From NCBI GenBank assembly GCA_035275265.1, contig DATENC010000025.1, forward strand, positions 124,001 to 188,000: a stretch of 64,000 nucleotides of DNA. Direction: 5' to 3'. Position 1 is the first letter of the stretch; every line of letters begins with the position of its first letter. The notes beneath the pieces are model-generated. The model did not search any database, was not told where the DNA came from, and was given only the letters and a program-made list of their open reading frames with translations. A program made the translations under genes and the position numbers. Positions 25,859 through 34,785 of this stretch are shown here, in pieces. The DNA comes from JACQAP01 sp035275265 (GTDB taxonomy: Bacteria > Pseudomonadota > Gammaproteobacteria > Burkholderiales > JACQAP01).

Positions 25859-25885
25859 AAAAGCCGGGCATAACCCGGCTTTTTG
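25859..25885. terminator. bidirectional intrinsic terminator
   Basis: A perfect 10-base-pair stem (AAAAGCCGGG / CCCGGCTTTT) with a 5-base loop, with T-runs readable on both strands. It lies between the convergent hotdog thioesterase and outer-membrane protein genes and should end both transcripts. Confidence 0.88.
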
Positions 25886-25897
25886 TCTACCTGTACC

Positions 25898-26524
25898 TCA
25901 GAACCTGAAGACTATACTTGCCGAAAGAAAGTCCACATCGCTTTCCCCGGTGGTGTCCTCATCGCCGACATCCAGGAACTTCTCATATTCGACACGCAGG
26001 CCGAGATTCTTGCTGAAGTTGAACGCGGCGCCGATGCCAAACATGGGATCAAAGCCGGTTTCGCTGTCCGACCCGGACCCGAAAACACTCGAGGTGGCGC
26101 TCACATCCAGGTCCCACCGAAAGATGCCCGCTTTGGCCATTAACTCGAAGCGTTCGCCCAAGGGAATAGAACCAACCAAAGCGAAGTTGAACCCCGATGC
26201 CTCAATTGTTGCCGTGGTTGACCCCAAAAAGCTATCCGTTCCGCTGAGCTTTGCTTCGCCAAGGTCGTAATAGCCAACCTCGAAGGCAAAATTGGGATTG
26301 AACTGATAACCGCCGAAAATCTTGAAACCGCTGTCTGAGTCGTCGGAACTGCACGTGATATCAAGGTCGCATTCTATGTCTACTTTCGTCTGACCAAATC
26401 CACCTCCGGCGAAGCCACCCGCGGCTTGAGCCATCGGGGTAAAGAAGATCCCCAGAGCCAGAGTCAATACAACTCGCAACGCTGAGAATTTTCCCACAAC
26501 CGTCCTTTGATGAAGGTTCTCCAT
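25898..26524 (-). CDS. small outer-membrane beta-barrel protein
   Basis: This 208-residue protein has a signal peptide (VVLTLALGIFFTPMAQAAGG). It continues with GGGFGQTKVDIE, alternating strands (FKIFGGYQFNPNFAFEVGYYD) and the terminal ASIVFRF with aromatic end, all typical of the 8-stranded OmpA/OmpX/opacity-like barrels. No peptidoglycan-binding domain follows. Two Cys residues (CDLDITC) could form a disulphide in the first loop. GGAGGAACCAACATC precedes the start. Function is not predictable. Confidence 0.85.
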   Translation of the reverse strand: MENLHQRTVVGKFSALRVVLTLALGIFFTPMAQAAGGFAGGGFGQTKVDIECDLDITCSSDDSDSGFKIFGGYQFNPNFAFEVGYYDLGEAKLSGTDSFLGSTTATIEASGFNFALVGSIPLGERFELMAKAGIFRWDLDVSATSSVFGSGSDSETGFDPMFGIGAAFNFSKNLGLRVEYEKFLDVGDEDTTGESDVDFLSASIVFRF

Positions 26525-26699
26525 GATGTTGGTTCCTCCAAAAAGAATGTTAGCGGCAGACTACTATAGCCATGCCATTTTCATATTACTACTTCTTGAA
26601 GGAATCGAGCGGTGATTCTGGATTGTTTTTTGAGATGCTGTGCAAGTAAGACTCCCAAGTTGCAGGTCATCGCGTTCAGGCCCCGACGCGCCCTCCTTC

Positions 26700-28019
26700 C
26701 TATTCTGCGGGACGCGGGCTCGCTGCCCCCATGCCCAGCGCAAAAAACAAGTAGCCGTTGCGCCCGGCCTTCTTGGCGTGATACATCGCCACGTCGGCGT
26801 TATTCATCAGTTCCTGCAAAGTCTTTCCGTCATCAGGAAAAACACTGATCCCGATGCTGCCCGAGATTTCCAGTTCGTGACGCTCAACGGAAAACGGGCG
26901 TGACAATTCCTGAAGCATCTTGCCGCCGATCAGGGCTGCGTCCTCCCGCTTTGACAGTTCGTTGATCACGACGACGAATTCATCTCCGCCTACACGCGCT
27001 ACCGTGTCTTCCTTCCTGATGCAACTCGTAAGGCGCTGCGCCACGGTTTTCAGCAACTCGTCGCCAATGCGATGGCCGAAGGTATCGTTGACGGATTTGA
27101 ACCTGTCGAGATCGACGAACATCAGGGCGCCAGATTTGCCGCTGCGTTCGCCACGGAGTATGGACCGTTGCATCCGGTCCTCTAGCAGAAGGCGGTTGGG
27201 CAGTCCTGTCAGATTGTCGTACAGGGCAATGTTGCGCAATTGCTCGTTTGCCACTTGCAGAGATTCTGCCTGTTTCACGGTGCGGGCAGCGAGCTGGGAA
27301 TCGAACGCGGAAATCGCCAGCGTGACACCCAGGATGCCCAGAGTCCCGATACTGACCAGGACTGCAAGAGTTTGGTTGCTCAGACTGGCGACGGAATCAG
27401 CCGCGAGACAAATGCTGTCAGGCGCAAACTCGGCCGCCGCCATCGCCGTGTAGTGCATCCCGGCAATGGCAAACCCCATGAGGAGTGCGCTGCCGATCTT
27501 TGCCATGATGGCGGTACCGGGGCGCTTTTGCCGCAATTGAAAAGCCATCCACAGCGCCGCGAGCGACGCAACGATCGCGATGATTACCGAAGCGATGAAA
27601 AGCGCACGGTCGTAGACAATCGGGGGCGTCATCCGCATCGCCGCCATGCCGGTGTAATGCATGGCGCAAATACCGGTCCCCATCAACGCCGCACCAACGG
27701 ACAGGTTTTGCGCCGTCATCGCGGGCCGCCTTACCACGTACAAAGCGACTCCCGACACTGCCGTCGCGATCAACCAGGACAGTGCATTGATCGGGACATC
27801 GTAGGCCAATGGCACAGGCAGATGAAATGCCAGCATGCCGACAAAATGCATCGCCCATATGCCGGTCCCCATGGAAAATGCACCGCCTAGCAGCCAGAAT
27901 CGGGAGCTTGCGCCGCTTTTCGCGCTCACGCGGCCAGCAAGATCGAGAGCCGTGTAGGACGCGATCACCGCGACCAGCACTGAAAGTACGACCAAACCCG
28001 GATCATACGAGCCGACCAT
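26700..28019 (-). CDS. MHYT-domain diguanylate cyclase
   Basis: This 439-residue protein has an N-terminal seven-helix MHYT sensor domain, with motifs IWAMHFVGMLAF, ICAMHYTGMAAM and AGMHYTAMAAA in successive helices. It is proposed to bind copper and to sense oxygen, CO or NO. A GGDEF domain follows: NIALYDNLTGLPNR near residue 265, VDLDRFKSVNDTFGH near 300, and the active-site motif RVGGDEFVV near 341. The signature is intact, so it should make c-di-GMP. No EAL domain is fused, unlike many MHYT proteins. The ATG 28019 follows GTGAGGCCCGTC; a GTG lies at 28031. Confidence 0.93.
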   Translation of the reverse strand: MVGSYDPGLVVLSVLVAVIASYTALDLAGRVSAKSGASSRFWLLGGAFSMGTGIWAMHFVGMLAFHLPVPLAYDVPINALSWLIATAVSGVALYVVRRPAMTAQNLSVGAALMGTGICAMHYTGMAAMRMTPPIVYDRALFIASVIIAIVASLAALWMAFQLRQKRPGTAIMAKIGSALLMGFAIAGMHYTAMAAAEFAPDSICLAADSVASLSNQTLAVLVSIGTLGILGVTLAISAFDSQLAARTVKQAESLQVANEQLRNIALYDNLTGLPNRLLLEDRMQRSILRGERSGKSGALMFVDLDRFKSVNDTFGHRIGDELLKTVAQRLTSCIRKEDTVARVGGDEFVVVINELSKREDAALIGGKMLQELSRPFSVERHELEISGSIGISVFPDDGKTLQELMNNADVAMYHAKKAGRNGYLFFALGMGAASPRPAE

Positions 28020-28286
28020 GACGGGCCTCACATCAGCAGACAGGTGCGGGGGTCGAATGTCTGGCTATGGCGCACACTGGTCGCGCAGCTTTGACGCCCC
28101 CTTTAATTTCAATAACGTTACACGATTCCCCGCCCTAGGCAAACTTTTTCTGGGACAGACATGACCGTTCACTCCCGGAGATTGAATGCCGGGAATTTTT
28201 GGCATAACCTTCGATGGTGTTGCGTCGCGTCGTGCGTCAGCACCGAACGCGTGCCGAACAAGTTTTCAAATGTTGGAACGCTTTCC

Positions 28287-29450
28287 ATGGCGAAAGAACC
28301 ATTGCGTGCCGCCCGGGGCTCCGGCCGTTCCGTTCCGGTCATGCTTCTGGTCGGTACGCGAAAGGGCGCATTCATCTATCGGTCCGACGTTGCGCGCAAG
28401 AAATGGCGGGTCGATGGACCGCATTTCCTGGGCAACATCGTCAATCATCTGGTGCTCGACCCGCGCGATGGCCGCACGCTGCTGTTGGCGGCAAAGACCG
28501 GACACCTTGGACCGACGGTCTTTCGCTCGCTGGATAGCGGCCATAGCTGGAAAGAAGCAAAACAGCCACCCGTCTTCAGGAAAGCAAATGAAGGCGAAGA
28601 AGGACGTTCGGTGCAAAGCGTGTTCTGGCTTTCCCCCGCGCACGCTTCGGAGCCGGACGCATGGTATGCCGGCACCGCGCCGGCGGGCATGTTCCGTTCT
28701 CAGGATGGGGGCGTGACCTGGGAAGCGGTCGCCGGTTTCAACGATGGCCTGTATCCGAGGATCAAGGACAAGGTGGGCGAGGTGCCCGATGGCTCGCTGC
28801 TGCATTCCATACTCGTGAATCCGCGGGACGCTCGACATCTCTACATCGGCATTTCCACCGGTGGCACTTTCGAGAGCAGTGACGGTGGAGAAACCTGGCG
28901 CCCCCTTAACAAAGGCGTGGAGGCCTACTTCCTACCGGACAAGAATACGGAGTACGGACACGACCCGCACCTGATGGCCTTGCACCCGCTCAAGCCGGAG
29001 CGGGTCTACCAACAGAATCACTGCGGCATTTATCGCCTCGACCGGCCCGCCGTCGAGTGGCAGCGCATTGGCCTCGCCATGCCCAACGAGGTCGGTGACA
29101 TTGGTTTTCCAGTGGTGTTGCATCCGCGCGATCCGGATTGCATCTGGGTCTTTCCGATGGACGGCACAGAGGTATGGCCGCGCACCAGTCCGGATGGCAA
29201 GCCCGCAGCGTACCGAACCAGGGATGGCGGCAACTCCTGGGAGCGGCAGGACCGCGGACTTCCCGCGGAGCATGCGTGGTGGACGGTCAAACGCCAGGCT
29301 TTCTGCGCCGATGACTGCAAATCCCTGGGACTCTACCTCGGCACCACCAGCGGCGAAATCTGGGCAAGCACCGACGCTGGCGAGAACTGGTCGCAGATCG
29401 CGGCGCACCTGCCTCACATTTATTCGATAACGGCTGCACCGGATCTCTAG
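28287..29450 (+). CDS. BNR/sortilin-like beta-propeller protein
   Basis: This 387-residue protein is built of BNR/Asp-box-type repeats: SLDSGHSWKEA, SQDGGVTWEAV, SSDGGETWRPL, TRDGGNSWERQ and STDAGENWSQI. It is a WD40/YVTN/BNR-like propeller related to sialidase and photosystem-assembly propellers, but without evident sialidase catalytic residues. A signal peptide is not obvious. ATG 28287 was preferred over the earlier in-frame start at 28161. The stop TAG is the very edge of the fold-back element. Without that element the next codon would be the ATG of the MoaD-like gene, so the two genes formed a pair. Confidence 0.8.
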   Translation: MAKEPLRAARGSGRSVPVMLLVGTRKGAFIYRSDVARKKWRVDGPHFLGNIVNHLVLDPRDGRTLLLAAKTGHLGPTVFRSLDSGHSWKEAKQPPVFRKANEGEEGRSVQSVFWLSPAHASEPDAWYAGTAPAGMFRSQDGGVTWEAVAGFNDGLYPRIKDKVGEVPDGSLLHSILVNPRDARHLYIGISTGGTFESSDGGETWRPLNKGVEAYFLPDKNTEYGHDPHLMALHPLKPERVYQQNHCGIYRLDRPAVEWQRIGLAMPNEVGDIGFPVVLHPRDPDCIWVFPMDGTEVWPRTSPDGKPAAYRTRDGGNSWERQDRGLPAEHAWWTVKRQAFCADDCKSLGLYLGTTSGEIWASTDAGENWSQIAAHLPHIYSITAAPDL

Positions 29451-29956
29451 TGTCCTGTTTCGCTAATTCGTGGGATAACTCGCGAACCTTTGACGCCAGT
29501 CCGATGATCTATTTGGCAGCAATCCATCATCGATCGGAAAAACCGCGAAATCGGTGTCAGGCAAGGCGCGAGTCCTCGACAGTGGCGGGGGCCGGTGGAA
29601 CGTTGAGTAGGGATCGCCGTAGAGCGGAAGAGGCGCCCCGAACGTTTTGTGTTCGGGGATCTGACCTCGGAGGCGATCAAGGGCGGCGGGCGATCCCTTG
29701 TGCGTCTGATCTCAGGTCGCATCCCCAAATACAGTTGGGGCCCCTGCTCCGCCTCGACAGCCGCCCCGCTCGCGGGGATGCGACCGTGCAACCGGCCAAT
29801 AGCGTGTCGATCACCGGCCTCACGCGTGTCTCCGCGGTCAGATCCCCAGAGGAGTCCCTCCTCCGCGCTCCGACACGCACAGCGAGGACTCGTAACACGG
29901 CATGGCGGCGATTCTCGTCGGGTTTTCAGCCACGAATTAGCGGAACTGGACGCTAG
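29447..29956. mobile_element. ~0.5 kb nested fold-back (MITE-like) element
   Basis: Terminal inverted repeats of 26 bases at 29448-29473 and 29930-29955 match at 23 positions and contain the identical block CGCTAATTCGTGG. Inside them lie further exactly nested inverted repeats: 29569-29578 with 29883-29892 (10/10), 29655-29672 with 29830-29847 (17/18), and 29715-29726 with 29774-29785 (12/12). The outer edges carry CTAG on both sides, which is either a target duplication or part of the palindrome. Only short shadow ORFs are inside and no transposase is seen. It separates the BNR gene from the MoaD-like gene. Confidence 0.8.
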
Positions 29957-30217
29957 ATGCGTGTCGTGTTGCCGAGCCCACTTTTCTCATACACCGGCGG
30001 TCAGCGGGAGATCGAAGGCACCGCCGAATCGGTCGGGCAATTGCTGAACTTTCTCGAATCACGCTACGTGGGCATGCGCCACCGTATCGTCGACGAACAG
30101 GACCGGATCCGCCCGCATATCCGTTTCTTCGTAAACGGCAACGGCGTTACCCGCCTGGATCATCGCCTGCAAGCCGATGACGAAGTGATCATCGTTGCGG
30201 CGTTGAGCGGCGGATGA
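29957..30217 (+). CDS. MoaD/ThiS-family sulfur-carrier (ubiquitin-like) protein
   Basis: This 86-residue beta-grasp protein ends in SGG. A C-terminal Gly-Gly is adenylated and thiocarboxylated in MoaD, ThiS and related sulfur carriers. FVNGNGVTRLDHRLQADDEVIIVAALSGG-type order, with the late DDEV before the hydrophobic strand, is typical. No E1-like MoeB/ThiF or molybdopterin gene is nearby, so it is probably not the housekeeping MoaD. It sits next to a BNR-propeller gene, a pairing I recall from other bacterial genomes, and may take part in a dedicated sulfur-transfer or modifier system. Its present ribosome-binding region is supplied by the end of the fold-back element. Confidence 0.85.
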   Translation: MRVVLPSPLFSYTGGQREIEGTAESVGQLLNFLESRYVGMRHRIVDEQDRIRPHIRFFVNGNGVTRLDHRLQADDEVIIVAALSGG

Positions 30218-30328
30218 AGCGGATCAACGACTGCCACGACGTGCGCCGAAAGTCTTGCGCTTTGCCGCACGCGGTGTAGGATTTCTCGTGATATGTACTT
30301 CCAGTCATCGATAGAAGGCGGAAGGATC

Positions 30329-30835
30329 ATGCAAACAGTCCGATTTCTTGTTCTTTCTTGGGCCGCCGTATTGGCCTGGTCGATACCGGCCGCCGCGGCA
30401 GTGACCGTCTCTTTCATCGAGCCGGAGAATTACAGTGACGCCAACCTGGATGACAGCTACCAGGTCGGGGCCGGTGACAAGGGCTTGAATGAGATCCAAC
30501 GGCATCTCGAAAGTCTGGGTGAACGCTATCTTGCGTCGGGCCAGGAACTCAAAGTGGACATACTGGACATCGACCTCGCCGGTCGCCACGAACCATGGCG
30601 GGTTAGCGCGCAGGGGGTACGCATCATGCGCGACATCACATGGCCACGGATCAAACTGCGCTTCGTCCTGGAAAACGAAGGAACCGCAGCGACAACGGCC
30701 GAGGAGTCCGTTATCGACATGAATTACCTGGGGCGCCATTCCGTGTACTACTCAAGCGATCGCCTGCGCTACGAAAAGCAGATGCTGGACGACTGGTTCC
30801 GCGCCCGCTTCGTTGAACACCGGGCACCACGCTGA
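30329..30835 (+). CDS. exported DUF3016-like protein
   Basis: This 168-residue protein has a signal peptide (FLVLSWAAVLAWSIPAAAAVTV). It then carries VSFIEPENYSDA, HLESLGERYLASGQELKVDILDIDLAGRHEP split over consecutive strands, and a Tyr/Arg-rich tail (SDRLRYEKQMLDDWF), the pattern of DUF3016. Its function is unknown; probably periplasmic. ATG 30329 follows GGAAGGATC. It is separate from the MoaD-like gene by 111 bases. Confidence 0.75.
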   Translation: MQTVRFLVLSWAAVLAWSIPAAAAVTVSFIEPENYSDANLDDSYQVGAGDKGLNEIQRHLESLGERYLASGQELKVDILDIDLAGRHEPWRVSAQGVRIMRDITWPRIKLRFVLENEGTAATTAEESVIDMNYLGRHSVYYSSDRLRYEKQMLDDWFRARFVEHRAPR

Positions 30836-30981
30836 ACGACTTTTACAGGGCGGTGCGGGTCCGCTGTCTTGCCGGCGCATGCGGACATTCGCGGGATCCG
30901 AACTTCCTGACTAGCCCGCGCAAGGTCAAACAGGCCGCCGTGCTGGTAGCATTGTCCCTGCCCTTTTTCCACGAGAACTGA

Positions 30982-31578
30982 ATGAAGGTTTCAACAGTAT
31001 TGTCCGCAAGCCTTGCGGCGTTTCTGATTGCCGCGTGCGCTTCGATGTCCGATAAGCCGCAGCGTTTTGAGCTGCGGGGATTCTCGATTACCGCCCCTGC
31101 AGCGATCGAGGGCGAGAAACCATGGAGCGTCGCAAAGCGAACGCCCGACCTTCTGATCCTCGGCAAGCCCGGTGATTACGAAAGCGAGGTATTTGTCGTG
31201 CAGGCCGCGATCATCACGCTTCCGGCACTTGCCTCTCCCGAAACCCTGTTGCAACACGTCAAAGGAGCGCAGGCGCGCGAGTTGGATCCCAAGCGTTTCC
31301 GCGTTCTCAAGCACGATCTGAGTTTGCACCCGGTAGATGGGGAGTCTTGTGCGCTCTCCCACATCGACGCGGTGGACCGCGCCGTACGCAGCACCACCGG
31401 ACCCACCGCAAACACGATTCTGGAAACGCTGACTTTGACCTGTGCGCACCCCAAAGACCGGAATGTCGGAATTAACGTGACTTATTCGCACCAGCACTTT
31501 CCGGAAGACAAGGACCCGCACTTCGTCGAAAAAGGCAGCGTCATCCTCGATGGTCTCAGGATCGATGGAAATCCATGA
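30982..31578 (+). CDS. putative lipoprotein of unknown function
   Basis: This 198-residue protein has a lipoprotein signal peptide with lipobox LIAAC (Cys19) and the following ASMSD, so it should be lipid-anchored. The mature part lacks a motif I recognise; it contains RGFSITAPAAIEGE, CALSHIDAVDRAV and LTLTCAHPKDRNVGINVTYS, with two further cysteines that may pair. It lies on the plus strand with small exported neighbours but no clear operon. Confidence 0.68.
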   Translation: MKVSTVLSASLAAFLIAACASMSDKPQRFELRGFSITAPAAIEGEKPWSVAKRTPDLLILGKPGDYESEVFVVQAAIITLPALASPETLLQHVKGAQARELDPKRFRVLKHDLSLHPVDGESCALSHIDAVDRAVRSTTGPTANTILETLTLTCAHPKDRNVGINVTYSHQHFPEDKDPHFVEKGSVILDGLRIDGNP

Positions 31579-31620
31579 TCGGCTCCGCGAGCATGACCCA
31601 CGACATAGGCCGGCGTAAGC

Positions 31621-32421
31621 TTGTTTGGTGACCTGACTCGAATCCACCAAGTGGCCGTTCCCGAAATCCCCGACCGCGAAATCGTACACGCACCGCATCC
31701 GCCACTTACCGGTTACTACGGACGGGCTGAGGATAGACCCGGTTGGGTCCGGCGCATGTTCGACGGCACGGCCGCGGACTACGATCGCATCGAACGCCTG
31801 ATGGGATTCGGTTTGGGTTCCCGCTATCGTCGCGATGCTCTAAACAGAGCCGGATTGCAGCAGGACATGCAGATTCTCGACGTTGGCGTCGGTACCGGCC
31901 TTGTCGCGCGTCAGGCCGCCGCTATCGTTGGGAACCCTGCCTGTGTCACCGGCCTCGATCCGAGTCCGGGAATGCTGCGAAACGCGAATGTACCGGCCGG
32001 CGTCAGGCTGGTGGAGGGATCCGCCGAGAACATTCCGTACCCGGACGCGAGCTTCGATTTCGTCAGCATGGGCTATGCGCTGCGCCATATCACGGACCTC
32101 TCGGAGGCGCTCTGCGAGTTCTTCCGCGTCCTGAAGCCCGGCGGAAGGCTCTGTATCCTCGAGATCACGCGCCCCGAGAAAAGATTTCATGCAGCGCTGC
32201 TGAAATGCTACTTGCGAGGTGTGGTGCCCTGGCTGGCGAAGCTGGCCGCGCGGCAGGCTGATACGCCGCAACTATGGAGTTATTACTGGGACACGATCGA
32301 CGCCTGCGTGCCACCCGGCCGCGTGTTGCACACGTTCGAAAGCGCGGGATTCTCGAACGTTCATCGACACCTTGAACTCGGAATTTTTTCCGAGTACCGG
32401 GCACAGAAGCCAGTTTGTTAG
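31621..32421 (+). CDS. UbiE-like class I SAM methyltransferase
   Basis: About 266 residues form a class I methyltransferase close to the UbiE/MenG pattern. VRRMFDGTAADYDRIERLMGFGLGS-like lead-in, LDVGVGTGLVARQAA (motif I) near residue 86, GLDPSPGMLRNA near 114, and MGYALRHITDLSEALCEFFR with VLKPGGRLCILEI near 160. UbiE methylates quinone or menaquinone rings, but this copy is not near ubi genes, so a paralogue with another substrate is likely. The start codon is uncertain: TTG 31621 or GTG 31651. Confidence 0.83.
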   Translation: MFGDLTRIHQVAVPEIPDREIVHAPHPPLTGYYGRAEDRPGWVRRMFDGTAADYDRIERLMGFGLGSRYRRDALNRAGLQQDMQILDVGVGTGLVARQAAAIVGNPACVTGLDPSPGMLRNANVPAGVRLVEGSAENIPYPDASFDFVSMGYALRHITDLSEALCEFFRVLKPGGRLCILEITRPEKRFHAALLKCYLRGVVPWLAKLAARQADTPQLWSYYWDTIDACVPPGRVLHTFESAGFSNVHRHLELGIFSEYRAQKPVC

Positions 32422-32448
32422 TGACGCACGGCGGTCGCCCCGCAAATT

Positions 32449-33810
32449 TCAGGTCAGCACGGCCTCTGTATGCGACGCAAACAAGCGCTCCATTTCCCTG
32501 CGCACTTTGACTGCGTGGCAGGATTCGTCGATTGCGACGTCGGTCCAGCGAAGCGCCTTGCCCGCGGCGACTGGCTTCAGCAACTTCACACCATGGGCGA
32601 GGCCGAGTGACAAACCGCCGAGTTTGAGCGAAGCTTCCGCGGGAATGAGCTTGCCGACCACCGTGTAGCCGCCTTCGCCGTCCAGGATCTCGCCGGGTTT
32701 CAAATCGCGCTTGGCGGACGCCACGACGTCCGCACGGAATCCAGTCGGACAGCCGGTCGGCTCGCGCCTCAAACCAACCGACGCAACAGAAATACCGACT
32801 TCCAGGCCGATCAGATGCCAGCGCTTGTACAGGCAGGCATATCGGCCCGAGGAGTCGGTGCGCACCATGTATTCCTTGAAGCAGTTACGGATGTACTCGG
32901 TCTCGCCCTCGAACACGACCCATACGCCGAAGCGGATGTCGTAGGGGATCACCCGTCCGTCCGCCTCCAGAGAGGAAATCACTTCCACCTGCCCCTTGTG
33001 ATGCAGATGGCCGCCTTCGGACACGGGACGCATCACGGTGGGAATGTCGTCTACGCTGGCGGGCGGAAACAGCAGGCCATTGGGCGCCGGAGTAAGTCCG
33101 GTGGCATTGCACACGGCCGTGCTCTCGATGGCGGGCTTGGAGCCGTCCAGGAAGGAATTGAACATCTTCGGATTCAGGCCGCCGATCCTTGCCTGCTCCG
33201 GGGTGAGGCCGTAATAGCCCCACACAGTTTCGGGGGTGGACTGGGCGAAATGCGGCAACCATTTGTGGCCGCGGCCCGCCGCGACGACATTGAAGCCTGC
33301 AGCGCGCGCCCAATCAACCAGATCGCAGATCAACGCAGGCTGATCGCCATACGCCAAGCTGTAGACCACGCCGGCTTCCTTCGCCCGGCGCGCCAGCAAC
33401 GGGCCGCACATCGCGTCCGCTTCCACGGTAACCATCACGACGTGCTTGCCGTTCCTGAATGCTGCCAGTGCATGCTCGACCGCGGCGATCGGATTCCCGG
33501 TCGCCTCGACGATGATGTCCAATGCGGTGTGCGCAACGAGCGCCTGCCAGTCGTCCCCCACATGCGTAAGCCCAGACGAAAGCGCCGCGTCGAGCGACGG
33601 CGCGGCATATCGCTCCGCTTTCCAGCCCACGCGCTCGAGATTGGTCTTTGCATTCTGCGGAGACAGATCGGCAATGCCGGCTAAATGCAGGCCGGGCGTT
33701 TTCGGCACCTGCGCGAGGTACATTGCCCCAAACTTTCCGGCGCCGATCAGCCCGACGCGCAGGCGCTTCCCCTGCGCTTCACGCTCCTGAAGTTTGGCAT
33801 AGAGGTTCAT
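32449..33810 (-). CDS. homoserine dehydrogenase-like NAD(P)-binding protein with SAF domain
   Basis: This 453-residue protein has an N-terminal Rossmann domain (RVGLIGAGKFGAMYLAQV near residue 18; ADLSP after the second strand). An oxidoreductase middle region follows (IIVEATGNPIAAVEHALAAF, VTVEADAMCGPLLAR), and the C-terminus has a SAF-like segment (KRDLKPGEILDGEGGYTVVG). This order is found in uncharacterised homoserine-dehydrogenase-like proteins. The ATG 33810 gives the natural N-terminus; a longer frame to 34344 overlaps the dioxygenase gene and is rejected. It follows the PhyH gene by 14 bases, so the two enzymes likely act in one pathway. Confidence 0.85.
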   Translation of the reverse strand: MNLYAKLQEREAQGKRLRVGLIGAGKFGAMYLAQVPKTPGLHLAGIADLSPQNAKTNLERVGWKAERYAAPSLDAALSSGLTHVGDDWQALVAHTALDIIVEATGNPIAAVEHALAAFRNGKHVVMVTVEADAMCGPLLARRAKEAGVVYSLAYGDQPALICDLVDWARAAGFNVVAAGRGHKWLPHFAQSTPETVWGYYGLTPEQARIGGLNPKMFNSFLDGSKPAIESTAVCNATGLTPAPNGLLFPPASVDDIPTVMRPVSEGGHLHHKGQVEVISSLEADGRVIPYDIRFGVWVVFEGETEYIRNCFKEYMVRTDSSGRYACLYKRWHLIGLEVGISVASVGLRREPTGCPTGFRADVVASAKRDLKPGEILDGEGGYTVVGKLIPAEASLKLGGLSLGLAHGVKLLKPVAAGKALRWTDVAIDESCHAVKVRREMERLFASHTEAVLT

Positions 33811-33824
33811 TCCGGCTGACCTCG

Positions 33825-34667
33825 TTATGCAGCGACCAGCGGCTTGAGTGCTTCCTCGGGCGTGCCGTCTTTCCAGGGCAGCGGCACGTCGTAGTCGCGC
33901 AGCAGGCAGTCGTCCGGCAGGCACTCGATGGGCGTGAAATCGCGATGTGCGATGTACTCGGGGCGCTTGAAGCGGCGGATGTGATTGGAGACCGCGCACA
34001 GACTCAGGTACACACTCACCCGGTTCCACGGCGACAGGTTGGACGACGAGGCATGCACCAGGCAGGAGTGGAAAAGGATCATCGAGCCGGCAGGCCCTTT
34101 GGGCGCAACGATGCCACCACGCCCAACCAGTTTGCGAATGCTGTCTTGATTGATGGTCCACAACGGATAGCTGGTGGTCGAAGTATCGTGCTGTGCGTCG
34201 AGCACGCCGAGTTTGTGGCTGCCCGGGATGAACATCAGCGGCCCGTTGAACTCGGTCACGTCGTCCAGGAAGATCGCCACGTTCATCGCCTTGGGCTCCG
34301 GCATGAGATCGTCGTTCTTCCAGGTTCCGTAATCCTGGTGCCACTGCCAGACGTCGCCGTCGAAAGCCATCTTGCCGTTGATCTTGAATTGGTGCATGTA
34401 TACCGCTTCGCCGAAAAGCTCCATCACCGGCGCGACCATACGCGGGTGGCGCGCGAGTTTGGCGAACGGCTTGCTGTACATGTGCGCGGCGAAATTGGTG
34501 CGCACCGCATCGCTGCCTTTCTCGCGCACGTTTTCCGGACGGCGCTGTGCATAAAGCGCCGGAACCTCGTCGAGTAGGCTCTTCATCTCCCGCGCCGTGA
34601 ACAGGCTCGGGAAAAAGAGATAGCCGTCGCGGTCGAATTGACCGATCTGTTCGCTGTTGAGTTTCAT
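33825..34667 (-). CDS. phytanoyl-CoA dioxygenase (PhyH)-family Fe(II)/2OG oxygenase
   Basis: This 280-residue PhyH-like oxygenase shows the iron-binding HQD in WQWHQDYGTW near residue 109. The distal His lies in LFHSCLVHASSSNLSPWNR near 195, which also supplies the 2-oxoglutarate-binding Arg. Such enzymes hydroxylate small organic substrates; bacterial members use many substrates, such as ectoine and alkyl phosphonates. GGAGGGGATCG precedes the start. It is the first gene of a two-gene unit with the SAF-domain oxidoreductase, which may oxidise its product. Confidence 0.88.
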   Translation of the reverse strand: MKLNSEQIGQFDRDGYLFFPSLFTAREMKSLLDEVPALYAQRRPENVREKGSDAVRTNFAAHMYSKPFAKLARHPRMVAPVMELFGEAVYMHQFKINGKMAFDGDVWQWHQDYGTWKNDDLMPEPKAMNVAIFLDDVTEFNGPLMFIPGSHKLGVLDAQHDTSTTSYPLWTINQDSIRKLVGRGGIVAPKGPAGSMILFHSCLVHASSSNLSPWNRVSVYLSLCAVSNHIRRFKRPEYIAHRDFTPIECLPDDCLLRDYDVPLPWKDGTPEEALKPLVAA

Positions 34668-34785
34668 CGATCCCCTCCTGCCTCTTCTATACGCGTACTC
34701 AGGACGCCTCGCGTCTTAGCTGGCCGCGTTCGATCCGTGTACAGAATACGGCGTTCACAGCCAAGGTCAACCCCGAAACTGGCGG

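Noticed and set aside
29447..29898. Short ORFs within the fold-back element
   Set aside because: They are arginine-rich, lack ribosome-binding sites and follow from the inverted repeats; no transposase motif is present.
33811..34344. N-terminal extension of the SAF-domain oxidoreductase
   Set aside because: The extra 178 codons lie wholly inside the PhyH gene in another frame and have no domain features. The ATG at 33810 gives the correct Rossmann N-terminus.
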